A stretch of 64,000 bases of DNA from Siphonodentalium dalli. Lineage: Eukaryota > Mollusca > Scaphopoda > Gadilida > Siphonodentaliidae. Shown here in pieces: positions 59,277-64,000 of this stretch. The DNA lies in contig CP136066.1 of the NCBI GenBank assembly GCA_032622095.1, forward strand, positions 108,023,319 to 108,087,318, in the 5' to 3' direction. Position 1 is the first letter of the stretch. Every line of letters begins with the position of its first letter. The notes beneath the pieces were generated by a model. It was not told the DNA's origin and searched no databases. It saw only the letters and a list, made by a program, of their open reading frames with translations. A program made the translations under genes and the position numbers.

Positions 59277-59559
59277 CTGAAAGCAAAAGTCATGGATTTA
59301 TCAGTCTAAATAAAATTAGACCCGTGTTTCATTTCAATCAACTTACGGTCTAAAGACTCTAATGGTTAAAATTATTTCAAACGGGAGAAATCGAGCCAAT
59401 ATGCAGCAAGCGATGTGTTGATTGACCATTGAATAGCTTCCTGCAAATTCAATTATACAAGCCACACCCGCAGTATTTGGCTGCTATCTCACAAATTATA
59501 GAATAAACTACACGTGTCGCGTATCTTAACTGACCAAACGCTGTTCAAAATCAAAACTA

Positions 59560-62500
59560 AGGGAGCTTGTCCAATTCCGATGGAATTTCCGTCGGAAATC
59601 GGTGTTTCCGATGGCAATCGGAGTTTTTGTATCGTTATAAAACTCCGATTCCGTCGGAGATTTTTCGCGGTGTCGTCTGTAGAATCATCCGATTCAATCG
59701 GAGTTTTATATCGGAGTTCCCGTTCTTCAAGTGCGGTATGTTTTGGAAAACTCCGATCCCGTGAATTTTCGTGAGAGCTTTTAATAAATCGGAGTTTCGG
59801 TTCTTCGTGTATATTGTTTATATACCAGACACAACAGAGAAAGACATGTAACACGTTACGTCCATTCTAAACGACTCGGCCATTTCCGCTTCGCTGAGGA
59901 AATAACCTCCACATAAATAGAAACCATATTCGCGCAATGCTAAAATAGGCCTATATGCGTGTAGGATTTGAACCGGTAGAAAATGATCTCTACTGGTAAA
60001 CATATTAGGTGCATACAAGATTTGAAATACACTGGGTTTACGGTTTCTCAGAATCCGACGATGTTGCAAATATAGCACGTGCATGCTTCCGAGTTCGTAT
60101 GATATTCAGAGCTGTGTCATATTTAGGACAGCCTACTGTAAACCCATTGATTTGTGTCCACATCAAAACGTTGGTTTAAAATGAAATGAAAAATTTGAAA
60201 TGTAAGGTTGCATGGGTGGAGGTCAGGTTACTAGGTTTTCAGATCTTTGCAACTTTCGATGAGGAATAATCAACAATAAGACATTTCGTACACGCAAATA
60301 AACACTCGAGTCGCAAAAACAATGACCGACGAGAAACTCTTATAGACCATTTTACAGATTATACATTTACATTATACAGAATATGGCTGGTTAACCCCAG
60401 TTCTGCTATCAGTGTGAATATTCTGGATAAGTATGTTTGCATTGTTTGTAAAAGATAAATTAAATAACTCAACTATATCTAATATATTTCACCCCGCCCC
60501 ATCCCTCGGGTTGAAACATTAAAATTTGTCCAACTCTTGCAAATTTTTAGATATAGAAAAAGAATAGGCCTACTGTTATACAGTAGATCATGCCATGAAT
60601 CTCGAATTTGGCTAACGCCCGTAGATGTTCCAAATTCCACCAGAACCAAACCTGGAAGTTACCTATATATACTTGTTCCTCAATAATCAACATCACATTA
60701 GTTTAAACATATTTTATTTTATCCATTATTGGGGTGGTTGCAAATCGAGATTGCATGCTTTTCTCTATGTCGCAATAAACATTGAATTGATTATCCAGGA
60801 GAAATTCCATAATTGTAAGCGACGCAAAGCAAACTCGCTCACGAAGTCACTTAAATTAATTGAGCAATTTGTTGGGACCTTCACCTGTATAGGGCCTACA
60901 GTGAAGTACATTATTAGGGAATACGTAGGCCTATTGGCTAAGAGATATATATGATCATTTATTCCCCCGTGTTATTTGTTCGACTTCATAAGGGTCCCTG
61001 TCAAAACTTCCAAGTTCCCAGATTTTGTATTCTGGAGTATGGAATATCTACGGACGTTAGCCATAGTAGAGATTCGTACATATATTTATATCGATGTTTT
61101 AAAACAGAAAAATCCCAAATAATTATTATTTAGAAAATCAAATAAAGAAAATTTCGAACTAATTCCAACAACAAATTTTATGCGCTCGGGCATTAAATTT
61201 TCAACTTCTGAACATTTTGAAAGAACTGTACCATGGCTACAAATTTCATGGACTTGGGCATTTGGTTCAAAGGGCACCAGGGGGGGGGGGGGGGTGTGCA
61301 GTTAATTGGAAATTCCAAGATGGCCTACATGTACCTGTTGGAAATTACAACCAATATTGTGTGTTACAAATAGAATATAACACATTTGGAAAACCCAGTC
61401 TGGTTCAGATGAGTGCTGCAAATATACTTAAATAAGGACAGGTTAGGACACAAGAACTTAAGGAGAAATCACGTATTTTGTCTCACTTCTGACTCACCAA
61501 ATTAGCCGACTAGCTGTCGGTATCATTGGGAGCATGTTTGAAGAATTGTATTGTTTACGATACCACAATCACTGGGTTTACAGTATTCTCAGAAACCGAC
61601 GATGTGGCAAAATAAAGCACTACTGTAAACCCCACGTTTTGCGTACATTTTAAACGTGGGTTTGATAGAATGGCAGATTGCAAATGTAAGATGATCCACG
61701 CGACACAGAATGTATACTATAAACCGGTGTAGTGGGGAATAACTTATTGGGTCTTTATTCTTCTATTGATGATGGTTTGCATATTAAACGGTGACAGTTG
61801 ATCCAAATGAGGACAAGTTACCTAATCGCAAAAAACACTTGTACGAAATAAACATTTGCATTGTTTACGGCACCACTCAGCACTGGTTTACGGTACCGTC
61901 TAATTTTATTATAATTCGACGAAGTAACAAATTAAGGGAGAGGTCAAGTGACCAGTACTGAATGGGCAAATCTCCGCAGCTAAAGTCAGAGTTGCAAACA
62001 TTTCTGGGTGTGACTGTGTGCGGTATTGAAAACAATACAGGTTTATTTGGCAGGTCGGCTTAGACGTTGTTCCTTTAGAAAGTTGATGTATTTATTTATT
62101 TATTTTTTATTATTTTTTTTTCCAAACTTGGTCGTGTTGTAACTTTGATTCCAGAAAACAATTCTCAAAAATAAAGTTATAGCAAAAAAGCCCAGCCGTG
62201 TAGACCGTTTAATCATATTGCTGCTTTAGTGCCCATATAACTGCTTCATATTTTACTTTTGCTGGGGAGATTTGCATGGAAATTCACATTCAAACATGGT
62301 CTCTTGAACTGCCCCTTAATAGCACTTGCTTTACGAGAATTCAGACATTGGCCACATCAAAACGCAGGTTTGAAATATGACACGGAAAATAGCATGAGTT
62401 GCCTTATACTATAAATTTGGTCTGGGGGGGGGGGGGACATTTATTTGGGACTTAATTTAATCTTCTGTTTATAAAAGTTTCATTATACGGAGTTTGAATT

Positions 62501-62838
62501 GTCCGATATTAACCAAATCCGAGATTTAGTAAATCGGAGAAATTATTATACAAAACTCAAATCACATCGTCGTTTTGATATCTGAGAAAACTCCGATGAA
62601 ATCTGATAAAATCGGGAGTTTTAACATCGTAGTTTTCATATCGGAGAAAAATTCTGATTTCATCGGAGTTTTGTTCAGTGTTCATCGGAATTTTCACCGG
62701 AATTGATCGGAGTTCTTGATCGGAGAAAAAACTCCGATCTGAGAAATTCCGATGATGGAGGGAGAAATTTCGGATTAAAACTCTGATTAAAAGCTCTGAT
62801 CACCGACGGAAATTCCGTCGGAATTGGACAAGGTCCCT
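59560..62838. mobile_element. TIR element with TCCAATTCCGA ends, 3.3 kb
   Basis: The left end AGGGAGCTTGTCCAATTCCG, then ATGGAATTTCCGTCGG, is mirrored by CCGACGGAAATTCCGTCGG, then ATTGGACAAGGTCCCT. Within 250 bp of both ends, ATCGGAGTTTT / AAAACTCCGAT words alternate many times. The middle has diverged repeats around CACTGGGTTTACGG (60030, 61570, 61875) and AAACGTGGGTTTG-like blocks. No transposase is recognised. The target duplication is unclear. It lies 284 bp from the upstream side of the first CPEB1 exon seen. Confidence 0.7.
61279..61294. repeat. G homopolymer, about 16 bp
   Basis: Inside the 3.3-kb TIR element. Another G run of 13 lies at 62424-62436. Confidence 0.9.
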
Positions 62839-63685
62839 GACGTAGGTTTATTCATAATTGGGGAATGATCAGACAGAAGAGGTATAGATAATAGAATTGT
62901 ATTTGCAAGATATTAAAAAAAAATAGTGTTTTCTCCTAACCAATGGGCATACGTCACATACCAAATAAGGATCATTACAACTTCGAGTAATCGTATAGTA
63001 AATGTCAAGCGCGTATTCACGGTATTCTAAATAAGGAGATGACGCAACATGACCACAGTACAGCTCAATAATATTTATTATAGCATGCTTATCGTTGTAT
63101 TTTCATTACATTGTTCTGCATGCATAGTGAAGCAAACCTGAAATGAGCATTTTATTGCATGGAAATTGGTTGCATGTTTACATGACCTCAGGTGCACATG
63201 TGTCGATCTATGTGTATCGCCATCATAAAAATTGCCTTATGAATATTAATGAGTTTTCACCAAAAAAAGGGAATTTCCCCTTCATCTTTGTAATCAAATA
63301 GAATGAGAGCGACGTGAGACGTAGATGAAAGTAATGAGATGGAGTCTGGATATTTATCAGACTGGGGATTTACATGTTTGTATGTTTTATTCACACAATA
63401 GGTTACAACAAAGCAACAATAATTATATTCCCCAAATTCAATTCGGTCAAGGCTGTACTACAAATACAAAATGTGCCCAAAGGCAAAACAAACATAAAAG
63501 GTCAGCCAACAACGTGGCAAGTCGGTGGCGCTTTGTTAAAGAAATTTTTTTAAATGTTGAAATGTTCCAAGTCGCAAGGGTTAATAATTCCGTAAAGAAA
63601 TAATTGTTCTGTCATCTATATACATGTTGCACATTTCCAATATGTGGTTAACAATTAATACTCTGAAGTTTCAAATATCTACAAT
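62839..63685. other. DNA upstream of CPEB1, nothing recognised
   Basis: No exon with plausible splice sites leading into the CPEB1 frame could be picked out here. It may still hold the missing first exon. Confidence 0.35.
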
Positions 63686-63689
63686 CAAA

Positions 63690-64000
63690 ACTGTAGGAGG
63701 AGTTGATTACACCATGAAGGTACCCTCATACAGAAAATTATAAAAAAAAAAATCAAAGTCGAAAGGCCCATAACTCTGGGAAAAATCATTGGATCAAACT
63801 CAAATTCGAACTTGACCTGTATATTGATATGAACGACCCTCAAAAAAACAGAATTTTCAATTGAACAGTCCAAACTTTAGTTATCATCCGGAAACCAAAG
63901 AAAAAAGTAGTAAAATTGAATTTTCTAAGTGGAAAAAAGTCCACATAACTCTAGGAAAAATCATCGGATTAAACTCAAATTCGAACCTGCATCTTGATAT
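63690..64000 (-). repeat. Dispersed repeat, reverse relative of 7760-8600, runs off the window
   Basis: Two tandem units carry CATAACTCTGGGAAAAATCAT or a near match, GGATCAAACTCAAATTCGAA and CCTGTATATTGATATGAACG-type blocks. Confidence 0.6.

Overview
This is a 64-kb piece of an AT-rich, intron-containing animal genome, most likely a bivalve mollusc. I infer this from an evident CPEB1-type gene split into small exons, long introns full of short transposable elements, and dispersed repeats of a kind common in bivalve assemblies. It is not prokaryotic: most of the short open frames are chance frames in introns and repeats, and no tRNA, rRNA or CRISPR array was found.

Two genes can be supported. 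On the plus strand, six exons between 5497 and 18194 join in phase into a 186-residue protein with about four hydrophobic segments, whose family I do not recognise. On the minus strand, eleven exons between 59276 and 42868 join in phase into the C-terminal 536 residues of a cytoplasmic polyadenylation element binding protein (CPEB1/orb type): an Asn/Gln-rich disordered N-terminal part, two RRMs and a ZZ-type zinc-binding C-terminus. Its first exon was not found. The two genes converge.

The rest is mobile DNA. 0.8-5 kb: TIR elements and a decayed LINE tail. 5.6-9.7 kb: dispersed repeats and a foldback element. 9.9-17.3 kb: the introns of the first gene, loaded with pogo-like, piggyBac-like and hAT-like MITEs. 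18.9-23.9 kb: a 4,982-bp element with the terminal layout of DIRS retrotransposons (inverted terminal repeats plus an internal complementary region equal to the two ends joined over a shared TGT), but with no recognisable coding capacity. 24-27.6 kb: AT-rich DNA with scattered repeats. 28.2-32.8 kb: a giant imperfect palindrome with arms of about 2.1 kb. 33-34.3 kb: repeats ending in a long C tract. 34.4-42.8 kb: comparatively repeat-poor DNA downstream of CPEB1. 42.9-59.3 kb: CPEB1 exons with many insertions, including a 68-bp tandem array derived from one exon end and its splice donor and split by a TIR element. 59.5-62.8 kb: a 3.3-kb TIR element.

The most unusual items are the DIRS-type element with its exact internal junction copy, the exon-derived tandem array in CPEB1, the giant palindrome and its two smaller relatives, and a piggyBac-type MITE that ends 14 bp before a splice acceptor.
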